Positions 12,601 through 24,700 of a stretch of 64,000 bases of DNA are shown in pieces (positions within the stretch are counted from its first letter, which is position 1; each line of letters starts with the position of its first letter). Source of the stretch: Cenococcum geophilum 1.58 (Eukaryota; Ascomycota; Dothideomycetes; Gloniales; Gloniaceae); the NCBI GenBank assembly GCA_001692895.1, contig KV748200.1:1810914-1874913 (forward strand), given 5' to 3'. The notes below the pieces were generated by a model. That model was not told the DNA's origin and did not search any database. It saw only the letters and a list, made by a program, of their open reading frames with translations. The position numbers were made by a program, and so were the translations under genes.

Positions 12601-14256
12601 ACCCATGGCAAAGGCGTAGATTTAGCCCTGAATTCTCTGTCCGGAGAGCTTTTGCACGCGACCTGGCATTGCGTAGCCGAGTTCGGCAAGATGGTTGAAA
12701 TCGGAAAGCGTGATATCCTAGGCGCTGGTAAGCTCGACATGGACGTCTTCCTGGAAAGCCGGAGCTATTCTTGCTTTTGCTTGGACAATCTCATGGCCAA
12801 GCGGCCATCTGCATATAAAGAGTGAGTGGATAGCTTCGTGACTATACAATGTTGAGCTTACATTACATGCTCTAGGCTACTCCGATGGGTGATGAGGAAC
12901 TTTGAGATGGGCCATATTACGCCAATCAGGCCCACAAAGGTTTTTGATGCCTCGTCGATTCAGGATGCGTTTCGACACATGCAACAAGGTAAACATATCG
13001 GCAAGATTGTTATCTCAATGCGAGGCATAGATGGCAGCGTCAAAATCGACACGGCCCTTGTCAAGACAGCAAAGAATCCAGAACTGGACAGTTCGGCGTC
13101 CTATTTGCTAGTCGGAGGGCTCGGTGGTCTAGGACGCGCGGTGTCGCGACACCTAGTTGAACACAACGCTCGCCGCCTGGTATACCTATCCCGAAACTCT
13201 GGAACGGGCCCAGAAGACCACGACTTTATCCAAGAGCTTGAAAGCATGGGCTGCGATATTCGACTCGTCAGAGGCAGTGTGACCAGCAAGGACGATGTGT
13301 CCCGAGCAATCCAGCAAGCCCCAAACCTGAAAGGCATCATGCAATGTTCAATGGTCCTTCGGGATCAAGCCTTCCCCCGCATGAGCCTGAGTGAATGGAG
13401 CACAGCTGCTGCACCGAAGGTCCAAGGGACGTGGAACCTGCACAATGCCACACTGGCAGCCAGCATCCAACTCGACTTCTTCGTGCTCTTCTCTTCCATG
13501 TCAGGAGTCACTGGCCAAGCTGGTCAGGCCAACTATGCTGGTGCAAACACCTTTCTAGATGCCTTCGTTCAGTATAGAACGAATCTGGGCCTTGCCGCGG
13601 CTTCCATTGACATTGGAGCTGTCCAGGACGTCGGATACGTTTCGCAAGATGTTACCCTACTGAAGCGGATGACGTTGGCGAGCGCGCACGGAATTACGGA
13701 ACCCGAGTTTCTAGAAGCAATCACGGCAGCAATGTCATTCTCCCCGACGGACAAGACAAATCCTGACACCCTTGGAACAGAGTTTGTCGATAGAAACACC
13801 CTCGTGCTCGGTCTTGGAACGGCCATACCCTTGAGCAGCCCTGAAAGTCGGGCGTTCTGGAAAAAAGACAGGAGAATGGCCGTATACCATAACTCCTCCA
13901 AGGCCACTTTGGATGGCCCCGACTCCAACCGTGACAGTCTCAAGTCCCTCCTCGCCAGGGCCAGAAGCGACGCGAGTATGCTCAAAACTGACGACACGGC
14001 TGCCCTTCTTGCTAGAGAAATAGGCAAAAAGCTTTTCAGCTTCCTACTCAAATTGGACGAGGACCTGAACACCTCTGTTCCGCTTTCCCAGCTAGGTATG
14101 GACTCGCTCGTCGGTGTTGAAATGCGCAGTTGGTGGCGGCAGGCGTTCAGTTTCGATATAACCGTGCTCGAGTTGATGGGTATGGGCACTCTTGATGCGT
14201 TAGGGAAGCATGCTGCGGAAGGACTATTAAAGGCGCTAGGTAATGACTCTTCATAA
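6621..14256 (+). CDS. Highly reducing type I polyketide synthase (KS-AT-DH-MT-ER-KR-ACP)
   Basis: A cytosolic iterative enzyme building a reduced, C-methylated polyketide from malonyl-CoA, SAM and NADPH. Five exons: 6621-7216, 7264-12013, 12065-12349, 12406-12821, 12876-14256; the joined frame is 2475 codons plus stop. KS about 36-456, catalytic Cys206 (TACSSA), His342 (HGTGT), His377 (GHSEG). AT about 548-850, Ser641 (GHSSG). DH about 912-1195, His945 and Asp1113 (HPTTID). Methyltransferase about 1330-1545, EIGAGTG at 1374-1380. Linker resembling the structural KR half. ER about 1752-2065, GGVG at 1886-1889. KR about 2090-2270, GGLGGLG at 2096-2102, Ser2223, Tyr2236, Asn2240. ACP Ser2426 (GMDSL). 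No thioesterase, so release must be in trans. Oddities: DH motif HxxxG reads HxxxD; codon 1354 is TGN (Cys, Trp or stop). The first ATG before the KS is used. Product unknown. Confidence 0.93.
7217..7263 (+). other. Intron 1 of the polyketide synthase
   Basis: 47 nt, donor GTATGT, acceptor CAG, with a branch-like CTAAC 12 nt before the acceptor. Its removal restores the KS sequence GPSMTIRTACSS; without it the frame runs into a stop just before the catalytic cysteine. Confidence 0.93.
12014..12064 (+). other. Intron 2 of the polyketide synthase
   Basis: 51 nt, donor GTAAGA, acceptor ACAG. Splicing joins GLNFK to DVLGAL, the conserved start of the enoyl reductase fold. It contains in-frame stops if retained. 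Confidence 0.93.
12350..12405 (+). other. Intron 3 of the polyketide synthase
   Basis: 56 nt, donor GTGAGT, acceptor TTTAG, branch-like CTGAC about 16 nt upstream of the acceptor. Splicing joins LQRGQ to SVLIHSACGGVG, the nucleotide-binding loop of the enoyl reductase. Confidence 0.92.
12822..12875 (+). other. Intron 4 of the polyketide synthase
   Basis: 54 nt, donor GTGAGT, acceptor CTAG. Splicing gives KRPSAYKE-LLRWVMRNFE, a continuous enoyl reductase C-terminus, and keeps the frame into the KR and ACP. Confidence 0.9.
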
Positions 14257-14462
14257 CTTTTACACGATTTGTGAGCAGTGTGGCCAACAGGCAGCGTTCA
14301 GCGAGCGATGACGCCTTCCGCCGACTGACAGTGGCCAATCAAGTCGCTCGCTGGACGCTCGCTGGAAAGGTGTATACGCTAACTGCAGAGCTAACAGCGC
14401 GCTTATCCCAATCAGGTAATTTATATAGATCTAATAGAGTCAAAGTTAAATTTTAGATTTTT
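14257..14462 (+). other. 3' flank of the synthase gene
   Basis: About 150 bp of GC-balanced sequence with GCGAGCG/CGCTCGC inverted motifs, then a change to AT-rich DNA near 14415. No gene is seen and no clear polyadenylation signal was recognised. The transcript end must lie here or inside the LINE that begins 218 bp after the stop codon. Confidence 0.5.
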
Positions 14463-14474
14463 GGCAGCACTTCT

Positions 14475-16568
14475 TTTTTTTTTTTTTTTATCCATTGTAT
14501 TATACTACGTACAATACTACGCATGCAGCCTTGGGCTATGGCGCTATAGTTCTATATACATAAATCCTTTCTAGGCAGCTTAATATATACTAATAGCTAT
14601 GTCCTAGTAGTTTATAGTTTTCTAGTAAAATACTAAGATACTACAACTACTAGAGAATGAGAAAATGGTAAGAAAAACTATAAGAAATCCTAACCCCTAT
14701 CCCTGTCCTTTTGCAATTTATTTCTATCCTTTTGCTCTCTAATATCTTTTTAAGAGCCTAGTAGGAGTTGCCTCCTTCTAAAATCCTATTTGTTTTATTC
14801 TTCCATAGAATCTTCTTCACGTACTAGTTTAGCAGCTTTAAGAGTCTCGCAGTCTTTACTATTAGTAAAGTGTTTTTCTTTATAATTAATACAAAGAGGG
14901 GTGGTATGCTAGTAAGGCTTGCCTATTATTATATAGGTAGAACAGGAATGGTCTTTAGATAAATGTACAGCTGTATAGTATCTACAGGCCCTAGTAGAGC
15001 ACCTATCTCCTATATAGCCAAATTTTTGGCAGCTCGTACACTACGTAGTAGGAGAGACTTCGAGGTATTTTACTACCTTAATAGCTGTACCTGCAATTAA
15101 TATCTCTTTTTGCTTAAGGATTTCTTGTCTTTTTTCTTTGTTCTTTATAGTAAAAACTATAGAGCCAAATCTGGTCTACGGATTGTGTCTTTTTACACTA
15201 GATAAGATCTATTTAGGTAGTTCTTGTATCCTTATAGGATTAAAGGTCTTAATTTCTTCTTTTAGAAGCTTAGAGCCTCCTTCTCCTAGGAAAGGTAGGG
15301 TAGGAACCCCATGGGCTATAATTTNAACCNATNGTTCTAGTTTTTGTTCTCTTTNAAAGGTAAAGCAGTTATGCCAGATTTCCTTATATTTAATTAGGAA
15401 ATCCGCATTATACTCTTCCATAGTCGTAAGGAGAATATTTTGTTTTCCTTTAGTTCTAGCTATGGATGCTAAAACAGGTTTTTCTACTTGCAGTTTTAAT
15501 GCAAATAGTTAATTAACTTTGTTTCGTATAGAGAAGGTATCTAAAGGTTGGTCCTTTTAGTCTATAATTAGGACTAGCTTTCTTTTTTATAGCTGCTTTT
15601 TCTTACTTCTAATAGAAGTAGAAGGAGTAGGAAATAGTAGTAACGAGGAGGGTAGAGAGGACGAAGTAGGGAGGTCCTTCTTTAGCCTCTCTGCGTAGGT
15701 TTCTTTAGTAGGGGCTACCTCCTTACGGAGAGCTCTTACTTCTTCAGCTAGTCCTTTTAGGACATCTTTTATCTTTTTTTTTTCTTTTCCTTTTATAAAG
15801 GGGTTTTCTCCTACTAGGATACTACGTATATAGTCCTCTAGCTGTTTAACTTATTCCTTTTTATCTTCTTCTTCTTCTTCTTCTTCTAGCCCTTTATAGG
15901 CCTGGGTTAGGCTATCTAGAGCCTTTTATAGGTGTTGTTTTGGAGAAGGGGGAGAGAAAGATATACTAGGTATACCAGCCGTAAAAGTTATTAGTTTAGT
16001 TGTCTTTTTTGTAGGTTTTTAGTTTTCTTTTTTAGTAGAAGACTGAGGATGTCCTCTTTTTTCTCCTGTCCTAAATAGGCCAGGAGAAGGAGAAGGGCTA
16101 GAAAAAGTAAATGTAGATATAGACTTATTATCACTTATTTCTATAGGAGGTTTCTTTTTAGGCCTACCGGGCCTTGGCATTTTATATCTTATAGGGGGGT
16201 TTTCCTAGTTTTTACTATCCTTATACCCTTTTCTCCTTACTAATCCTACTAGAAGATTTCTGGGGAGATTAGGCTAAGAGGTAGTAGAGAAACTAGCCCC
16301 TATTTTATAGTTTTGGTATAAGTAGTAGTAGTAGTAGTTTTGGTGTTTCTGTCCGTGCCTCGCTTATAAGCTAGGGCCACCCTTAAAGAAATTTTTCTAT
16401 TGGGAAAAGGGGGTAAAACAACAAATAAATCCACCTCTAGCTCGCTAGGCAGTAGGAATTAGGTCTTAAAAGTTAGGAAATCGATTGTTTTTGATGGTAA
16501 GATGGGTATGCGTAAGTTTTAGAGTGTGGCGCTACCTTTTGGTAAGGTTGCATATGTGGTAAAAGTTG
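14475..16568 (-). mobile_element. Gag-only LINE insertion with poly(A) tail and target duplication
   Basis: A 2.1-kb minus-strand non-LTR element. Its 3' end is a poly(A) tail, seen as the T run from 14474 to about 14489. The 12-bp target duplication GGCAGCACTTCT flanks it at 14463-14474 and 16569-16580. It contains about 390 bp of 5' leader, one Gag-like ORF1 (about 16180 to 14680) and about 190 bp of 3' sequence, and no endonuclease or reverse transcriptase. It is therefore a half-LINE, needing a partner for movement, or an internally deleted copy. RIP damage is light compared with its neighbours. Confidence 0.85.
14680..16180 (-). pseudogene. LINE ORF1 Gag-like protein, interrupted by stops
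   Basis: Starts at ATG 16180 (MPRPGRPKKKP, a basic AT-hook-like start), followed by a Ser/Pro-rich stretch and an acidic run of seven Glu, then the conserved LINE ORF1 core (HGVPTLPFLGEGG, EEIKTFNPI). It ends in three zinc knuckles: CTSCQKFGYIGDRC (His replaced by Tyr), CRYYTAVHLSKDHSC and CINYKEKHFTNSKDC (one Cys replaced by Tyr in each of these two). The start, a downstream MEEYN at 15421 and the zinc knuckles are all in one frame, so no frameshift has occurred. I count about 14 in-frame stops, of the kind made from Gln or Trp codons by C-to-T change. The role would be RNA binding in the LINE particle. Four N bases lie at 15325-15355. Confidence 0.82.
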
Positions 16569-16580
16569 GGCAGCACTTCT

Positions 16581-16840
16581 ATATATATAAATATTGACAT
16601 TATCCAATCTTAGATCTACCCAAATTAACCTTAAATAGTATCCAAATATCGTTGGATTTGACTAGTACGCCGCATAGGCTTTAAAGTAGGTATTTGCATT
16701 AGTAGTAACGTTAAAGGTAAGGATTTAGGTTAGGTAGTTAAGCGGGCTCTATTAAGGAATAAGCTTTAGTAAACCTACCTATTTTAGATAGTGTTTCTAC
16801 CACTATATTTAACTTATAGCTAGTTAGGTTAGTATTTATA
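16581..16840. other. AT-rich spacer between LINE and hAT remnant
   Basis: Sequence joined to the synthase 3' flank before the LINE arrived. No frame is recognised and no hAT terminal repeat could be found here. Confidence 0.4.
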
Positions 16841-17750
16841 TTTATTAGCTAAGGTATAGCTAAGGCGCTGTTAGAGCCGATATAGTTAATTAAGCTACTT
16901 AGTAGGCCTTTAAGAAGCTACTACTTCTAATATTTATCTACTTTAATTATATCGGCTATAAGCTTATTATATTTATTAGTAATATCCTTCTTAGCTTAAC
17001 TAAAAGCTTATTTATAAGTAGAGCTTATTATTAGTATAGAAAATAAATCTAGGGCGATTTTAGTAAGGATTAGATAGAGTACTTAATTGGTTATAAGCCA
17101 CCAATTAAGAGGATTTAGAAGAACGTTATTTACCTTATTGCCGTTTTTGTTACAGATCTTAATAAGTTTAAGGCCTGCGTTATAGTAGCGATTACGCTTA
17201 GTAGTAAGCTTAATTCGCTTTTATAAACGTAAGGAAGTAAGGTTCTTATTAACTAATAGAGACTATAAATATTTATCGCCTAAATCGTTACTAGGTATAT
17301 AAGGAACCTTCTTATATTATAACTTAACAACCTTCTTATTTTCCTTATTAACTTACTTATTAATATAGTTATTAAATACTGTTTCTATATACCGCTTGGC
17401 GTGCTTTTACTACTATAGCTATTATTTTTACTTATTATAAAAGTAGGCGCGTTTAAAAGAGAAATAGAGGATAACTGTAATAAAGTAGTATGGGTTCTTA
17501 AGCCTTATCTTATTAAAATACTTATTAAGCTTCTATAGAGCTATATTAACACTAGATTTAAAAAAGGAATTATTTTTATTCTTAAGGCTCTGTTAAAAAG
17601 TTTAATATTTATAATTAATTCCTATAGAGCTTTATATAAGCCCTTAAGCCTAAGGTTATTAGCGTTACCTTTTATATATTTAGTGGCTAATATAAAGGGC
17701 TTAAAGATCTTAATAAGCTACTTAACTTCCGCCTAATCCTCTATAATTTA
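16840..17750 (-). pseudogene. hAT transposase, C-terminal part, inactivated
   Basis: The minus strand reads, with stops and one frame change, EVKxLIKIFKPFILATKYIKGNA (core), then LNKYFNKIRLKNPYYFITVIL, FKRAYFYNKWK-like, and the C-terminal dimerisation region NPLNWWLITN, LTKIALDLFSI, AFSxAKKDITNKYNKL. These correspond to the ordered landmarks of hAT transposases (the KPF helix, the AALVLHP-like segment, and the WW/LA-RI hAT dimerisation domain). The N-terminal half is missing: at about 17750 it joins directly to Gypsy integrase sequence. It would have cut and pasted DNA in the nucleus; it is now dead. It might once have served elements like the MITE at 6345, but no shared termini were seen. 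Confidence 0.72.
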
Positions 17751-18253
17751 GCTAGACAAAGTTACTAATTTAGTAGGCTAGTGCTAGGGTTTATTTCTTA
17801 TTCGCTGCGGCTTTATAGACAGATTAAGCCCATATTATTTTGTTAGTAAGAAACTGTTATAGTTCCTCCATCTTCTTTATAAATTTATTTACTTCTATAA
17901 CTTATAAGGCGTAATAAGTAGGGTAATGAATATTACTAAAGGGTTTAAAACCTATTTATAGATGCTATCTATAGTTAGCTAAGAATAAGGAGACCTTTAT
18001 AGTTTCTAAAACGGAATTATTTATAGTAAACTTAGTAAATATAAGCTAGTTAATCTAGTTATCTTATAAATACAACGTGTATATTCGGATATACTATTCT
18101 ATTATAGCATTTATATATTTTATTTAACCGTCCGTTTCTAGGTAATATATAGTAAATAGTAGTACTTTAATATAAAGTTAGGTAGTTAGTTCCTTTTAAA
18201 ATATAGAAACAAACTAGCTGCCTTTATTAAAGATAATCGTTTTAGGGAGTCTG
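17751..18253 (-). pseudogene. Gypsy D integrase C-terminal fragment
   Basis: The minus strand reads LPKTIIFNKGSxFVSIF at the start and YYLETDG, then NNSVLETIKVSLFLANYR and KMEELxQFLTNKIIWA. These are the catalytic-core end and post-core region of a Ty3/Gypsy integrase. The fragment continues at 32292, on the far side of Gypsy A. It ends at about 17750 in mid-domain (SNFV-L), where the hAT remnant begins; its relative at 55584-56079 continues normally past this point, so this is a deletion or rearrangement junction. Confidence 0.8.
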
Positions 18254-18677
18254 TGTTACGGACGCTTTAAGTACAATATTACGACTACTAGGAGAGGAGT
18301 TAGAAGAAGCTAGTTAGTTAATATAAGCACGGTCTAGGATAGAGCCGGTAGAACTATGTAACGAGGAATGGTAACCAAGGTTATATAATAAGCTCTATAA
18401 GCTCTATAAGATTTATAAGGAACGTTTTACGTACCTTATATACCTTACGTACCTTATATATAAGAAGGATTTCATAGGAGTACGGTTATATATTTAAGGA
18501 CCCTTAGTCCCTACCTAGATAGTTCCTTTCTTATAGTGATTCTTAGAATATAATTAGAGTTAATCTATTAGGCAACCACTCCACCAGTTATTACTTACGT
18601 TGTTAACTTCCTATATTACTTATACACCTAGCCCATTAACAAGTCCACCGTAGTTCTTACTACAAGGCTTTATTACA
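18254..18677 (+). repeat. Gypsy A 5' LTR
   Basis: 424 bp, from TGTTACGGACGC to CTTTATTACA, so TG...CA ends. The family recurs in Gypsy C, whose LTRs differ in a middle section rich in GTAATCTA-like repeats. Confidence 0.9.
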
Positions 18678-18717
18678 TAATTACTACCTAGTTACGGTCT
18701 TAGAAGTTAAATAATAT

Positions 18718-21700
18718 ACCACTAAAAGCAGCCATAACGACGCTATTAACGGCAGTAACAACCTTAGGGTTAGGTAACGACACTAGTATAATAGATACTA
18801 ACTCGCAACTAGTTATAGTTGGATAGTTATAGGTAATAGTTAATTAGTTAACAGATAATAACACGGTATTTAAAAATAGGGTTAACAGAATAGGAGCAGC
18901 TAAGGTTAAATTACCTTTAATTAAACGATTCTTAGAAAAGAGATTAAAGCTTAAAGAATTTCTTACGTAAATGCACTTTAAAGTCACATAGGAAGGAGTA
19001 AAGTTAGCGACACTTATAGATTAAGTAGTGTACGCAGGATTATTCCTAACGGGAAGGGCGCTTAAATGGTTTAAACCCTACCTTACGGAAATATAGGATA
19101 ATAGTATAATAACCACTAATTAGGAAGTACGATATATGTTTATAAGCTAGACTAGATTCGCGGAATAATTAATATAAATATTTAGGGACCTAGAAGCAAT
19201 AACTATAGTAAAAAGAAAGCTTTAGGACCTAATATAGTAAACCTTAGTAATTAAGTATATAACGCAGTTTTAGATATTAGCTACGCAAGTTAAATAGAAC
19301 GGTAAGGCGCTTATAGCACAGTATAAATAGGGATTTAAGGCTAAGGTTTAGGACGTAATTATTCTAATAGAAGATGCGGATACCCTTAGGGAATTAATAG
19401 ATTAAGTAATTAAGATTAATAATAGGATCTTCTAAAGGGAATAGGCTAAGAGAAGCTAGGATAGAGTTTTATAGTTATATAAGGCGTAGAGTATATAATA
19501 ACTAAAGCTAAATTAGAAACTATAGTATGGCGTAGAGCTAATAGACCTAAGCGGTACTAAAAAAAACTATAAGAGATAGAGAAAATAACTATAAAAACCT
19601 AAAAGTTAAGGATTAAGTAATTATAGGACTAAGAAGTATAGGCTAAACTAAGGATTTTAATAGTAGAAGATGTTTAAGCGGACTCTATAGTAAAAGTAAT
19701 AGTTTAAAGATAGAGCTTATATAAATTACAGGAAATAGGATTATTTTGCTAGAGACTATAGAAGTAGTTAGAGTTACTATATAGTAAAGGGAACTAGACT
19801 AATAGTACGCGATATATACGTATAAAGGGATAATAGTATACCGCAAGAAATAAAAGAATATTTAATTAGAAGTTTTATATTTTGTTATAATAACATATAC
19901 TAAATTTATAAAGATGCTAAGTATAGCGTAAGCTATTAGTTATAAGAGCTAGAGTTAAAAGGACTTAATAGAACTAAAGAGTTAAATAAAGAATAAGATT
20001 AACTCTATAAGCTAGATTAAGATATTACAGTAATATACGGATAAAGATTAGTAATAATAATAATAAAGTTAGAGTACTTATTAATTAATAGCGATAAGGT
20101 AGAAAATGGAACTAACTAGGGGTATCTAAACCTTAATAACGTAATAGAAGTAGAGACTAAAACCGCTATAAAGCGAGGTTTAGTAACGGGTATTATAATA
20201 CTATTAGATATAGTATCCATTACTTTATAAGACGGAAGGAGTAATATCTAAAGGTAATTAAGTAAGTAGATAACTACTAGTACTAGCTTACCACTTAATA
20301 AAGGCAAAAGGCTAAAGGCTTAAGATTCTTAAGATAAGATAAGAGATAACTAAGATTCTTAAGATAAAATAAGGTATACTTAAGGACCTATAATAAACAA
20401 TAACCGATAGAGCAGAGCAACGGCTTAGTTTAGTAATATATAAATAAGCTTAGGACGAAGTTTCCTAAAGGTATAAGATTCTTAAAGTAAAATAAGTAAG
20501 ATTTAAGACTCTTAAAACGAGATAAAAATACTAGTAAAGCCTAATAGGACTAAGGCTGGAGTATAGCTTAAGAAAGAAGCGAGCTTAGGATTTAAAAATC
20601 TAAGGGATTAAAAATTCGGAGTATAAATAAGGACACCTATAAGTAAGAGGCAAGAAGCTTCGCTATAAATTAGGGAATCTATAGTATAAATAGCAGTTAG
20701 ATTAGGAGATAGATATATAAACTTAGGAGACTTACTAGGGGAACGTAGTATTTAGCCTAAAGATTAAAAAGTTAATATTATAATTAAGAAGTAAGAGAAC
20801 TTTAAGGATCTAATTATAAGACGCAAATAATAAGAAACTATGGATAAGTTTAAAGTAAGAATTCTTATATAGTAAGAATAGAAACTAGATATAAAATCTA
20901 GTATACTAGGTTATATATAAGATAGAGCGCTAGTATAAAGAATTACTAATAGGCTGAAAGCGGGTATATTAAAAGCTAAATAGCTTACTAAATTAGAAAA
21001 CAAAGAGGATTTAGGGATTCTAACTAGGTTTAAGGAACGGCATATAAAAGGCTGTTATAACGCAGTAATAAGAAGATACTTCCTTATAGATAAACTATAT
21101 ACACTCTAGTAGCTATACTAAAGGTAGTATAGGCAAAGGCATAATAATAAGTGGGAAGATTTCTATATATAGTTAGACGAGAGAGTTATTTAGGACTACC
21201 TAATTACGGAAAAAGCAATAAATTATATTAAGGGAGCCTTAATTATAATATTAAAGGATTTAAAGGAACGATTAGAGGACTAAAGAAGTAAAAGGCGAAT
21301 CTTAGTACCCGCAAATAAAGTTATAATATTTAGATTAATATAATAGAGGTTTAAACTTAAGGATAAAGATAAGTTAAGAGTTAACCTAAAGCACCTAGCG
21401 TATTATATATTAGTATAGATTATATATATAGATAATATATACAAAATATATAAAAATTTAAAAGAAAAGAACCGGAAATACCTTATAAGGATATATTGGG
21501 TGTTAGATAAGTAATAGTATAGAAATGCTAAGTATATACACGGCTAGTATCTAGTAGAAGTTTAGGAGTTAGGAGACTTAATACTTTAACTAGAATAATT
21601 CCTTATAGAAAAATGCTTAGATAAATAATAGTAGTGGGAATGCCTAGAGAATACGCGTCTATAGTATATAGAGAATAAAAAGTAAATTAGACATTGGCTA

Positions 21701-24700
21701 AAGAGTAAGCTAAGTGCAATAGGATTTAGTAGCTAATAGTTAGAAAAGGTAGAGGCCTATAAAATTAGAGGGAGCTAGTAGTAGAGCCTTAGACCCTTAA
21801 AGGAATTTAAAAATAATACCTAAATTTATAAGTTAAATAGTAAGATTAACAGTTTAAAGTATTAGTAGATAGTAGAGTAATAAGAAACTATATCTTACTA
21901 ATAGTAGTAAAACGGATAGGGCTACCATATAGGTAAAAGAAGCACCCTTATTTATTAGTTATAATTTTAGGAGATCTAATAGCCTACAGAGGAGGTATTA
22001 TTAATCTTAAAATAGGACCTATTTAGGTAACCATTAAAGGGAGATAAATTAAGATGTCTTTTAATATATTATTATTAGGAAATAATAAGGCAGTATTAAG
22101 AATGCCTTAGTTACAGGAATATAATCTAAGGATTAATTAGATTATAGGTTAGGTTAATATTAGAGATATATAATAACGCAAGATATAATAATAAACTAAG
22201 ATAGTATAGTATTAAGTAGGGGCAACCTATAAGGAAACAGATAAAGGACTAAGTTATATATTAAAGAGATACTATAAGTATGGTAAGAAACTATAGTTAC
22301 TAGAAAATAAAAACCTGTTAGAGTATATAGTATAGGACTATAAGATAGAATTAGAACTAGGAATAAGTCTAAGGTTCTTTCTAATCTATAAGCTTACTAA
22401 AGAAGAAGGTAGAGTATTAAAAGAGTTTATCTAGGAGAATTTACAAAAGGGATATATTAGACTATTATAGTTATTAGCAGGATATCTAGTACTATTCGTA
22501 TTAAAGAAAAACAGGAAACTTAGACTATACATTAACTATAAACAGTTAAACAGTATTACTAGGAAGGATAGGTATCCTTTACCCTTAATTAGTAANATTT
22601 AAGATAGGATNGGTAATATGTAAATCTTTATAAAGATAGATCTAAGGTAGGCGTACTATTAAATTAGAATTAAGGAAGGCAATAAATAAAAGGCAGCCTT
22701 TAGGTTAAAGGAAGGACTATATAAACTATTAGTTATATAGTTTAGGCTTATAAACGCACTACCAACGTTTTAGAAACATATTAATAATATATTAAGGGAA
22801 CACTTAGATAAATTTGTTATAGTATACCTTAATAATATTATTATCTACTTAATAAGTAAGGAAGAGCACGGAAAATACATTAAATAGGTTTTAAAGAGTA
22901 TAGGAAGAATAGATGCTAGTAGTAATTAAGAAATATAAGTTCTTTACTAGGAAGACGGATTTCGTTAGATTTATTATTAAACTAGGCCAACTTAGTATAG
23001 ATCTAAAGAAGATTAAGGCTATAGTAAATTAGTAAGAACTAGAGAATATTACGCAGTTAAGATTGTTCCTAGGGTTTTACAATTACTATAGAAGGTTTAT
23101 AGCTTAATAGTTAAAGGATATTAAGCCATTTATAAGGTTAATAAAAAAAGAAGAACCTTAGGTATAGGGAGAAGAGTAAAGGAAACTATTTAAGGAGGTT
23201 AAGGAGTTGTTTACTTAAAACCTAATCCTTAAAATCTACTAACTAAAGTTAGAGATAGTAGTTAAAATAGACGTATTAGACTTTATACTAGGGGTATACT
23301 TCTTATAGAAATATAAAGATAGATAGCACCTAATAGCATACTATAGTTAAAAGATAACACTACCGGAACTAAACTATGACATCTATAAGAAAGAATTGTT
23401 AGGTATAGTTATAGTACTTTAGGAATAGAGAGCGTTCTTATAAGGTATAGAAAAACTATTTATAGTTAAGACGGATTATAAGAACCTAATAGGGTTTTTA
23501 ATAATAAAAGAACTTAATTAGAGATAGGTTAGATAGGTAAAGATACTTATAAAATACTATTTTAAGATTTAGTATACTAATTGTACAGATAATATATAAG
23601 CAGACGCTCTAAGTAAAAAGCCTAAACTATAAAACAACGAAAAGCTATTAGGGGCTTTACTATAAAAAAATATAGACGGATTAATTAGATATAATTACCC
23701 GAAAATTACAGCAATAAAAGAAATTAGTTAGACCTACAAATTACTAAAAAGTAATTAGTTAGAGAAGATTTAAGATATATAGGTAGAGGATCTAAACTTA
23801 GAGTAGTATAAGAACTAAGAAGTAACGTACGTACTAAGAAACATTGTAAGAGAGTTTATTAAGTTATTTTATAAGGGATTAACTTAAGGACATAATAGAG
23901 CTATAGGCTTAGTGTTAAGACTTTAAGAGGAGTATATTATTAATAGAATTTAGGGACTAGTAAGATAAGTTATAAAGAAATATCTAGATTGTTAAAGAAA
24001 TAAACTAGCAAGATATAAGCCATATAGAGGGCTATAACCTATTAAAATACTAGAGAGACTATAGGAGGTTATATTATAGAACTTTATTATAAAGTTGCTA
24101 AAATTAAGAGATCCTATTACCGGGTAAGATTACGATATAATTTTAGTAATAGTAGATAAGCTAACGAAGTGGGGATACTTTATAGTATATATAGAAGAAA
24201 TCTTAGCAGAAGATGTCGCTAGAATCTATATTAAGGAAGTATTTACAAGATATAGAGCACTAAGTAAGATTATATTAGACAGAGATTTAAGATTTATAGT
24301 AGTATTTTAAGAGGTATTCTTAGCGGAATAAGGAGTTTAAGCAGTAACTTTTACCGTATATTATCCGCAGACAGATGGTTAAACGGAAAGACTAAATTAA
24401 ACACTAGAGCGGTATTAAAAATACCATATTAATTATATACAGAATAATTAGGTATTATTATTACTAGTTATATAGTTTGCATATAATATAACACCTTAAG
24501 AAGAAATGGGAATATTACTATTTAAGGCGAATTACGGGTATAAGCTAAGAATATTATTATTGCTATATTAAGCAAAGAAAATAAATAGTATAGCTAAATA
24601 AAGAATAGAGATACTAATAAATCTTTATATAAACCTTATGGAAATAGTAAAAGTAGTATAGTAAAGAATAAAAAAGTACTATAACGCTAAGAGATCTAAG

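Noticed and set aside
13569-14189. A 206-codon open frame antisense to the KR/ACP exon
   Set aside because: Shadow of the real exon; no domain, and the sense strand carries all catalytic motifs.
6621-14256. Naming the synthase after a known metabolite gene
   Set aside because: Domain order and motifs fit many reducing synthases; without database comparison a product name would be a guess.
15138-15512. Plus-strand 124-codon frame in the LINE
   Set aside because: Antisense shadow of the ORF1 core; the minus frame has the conserved LINE ORF1 and zinc-knuckle residues and runs in phase for about 500 codons.
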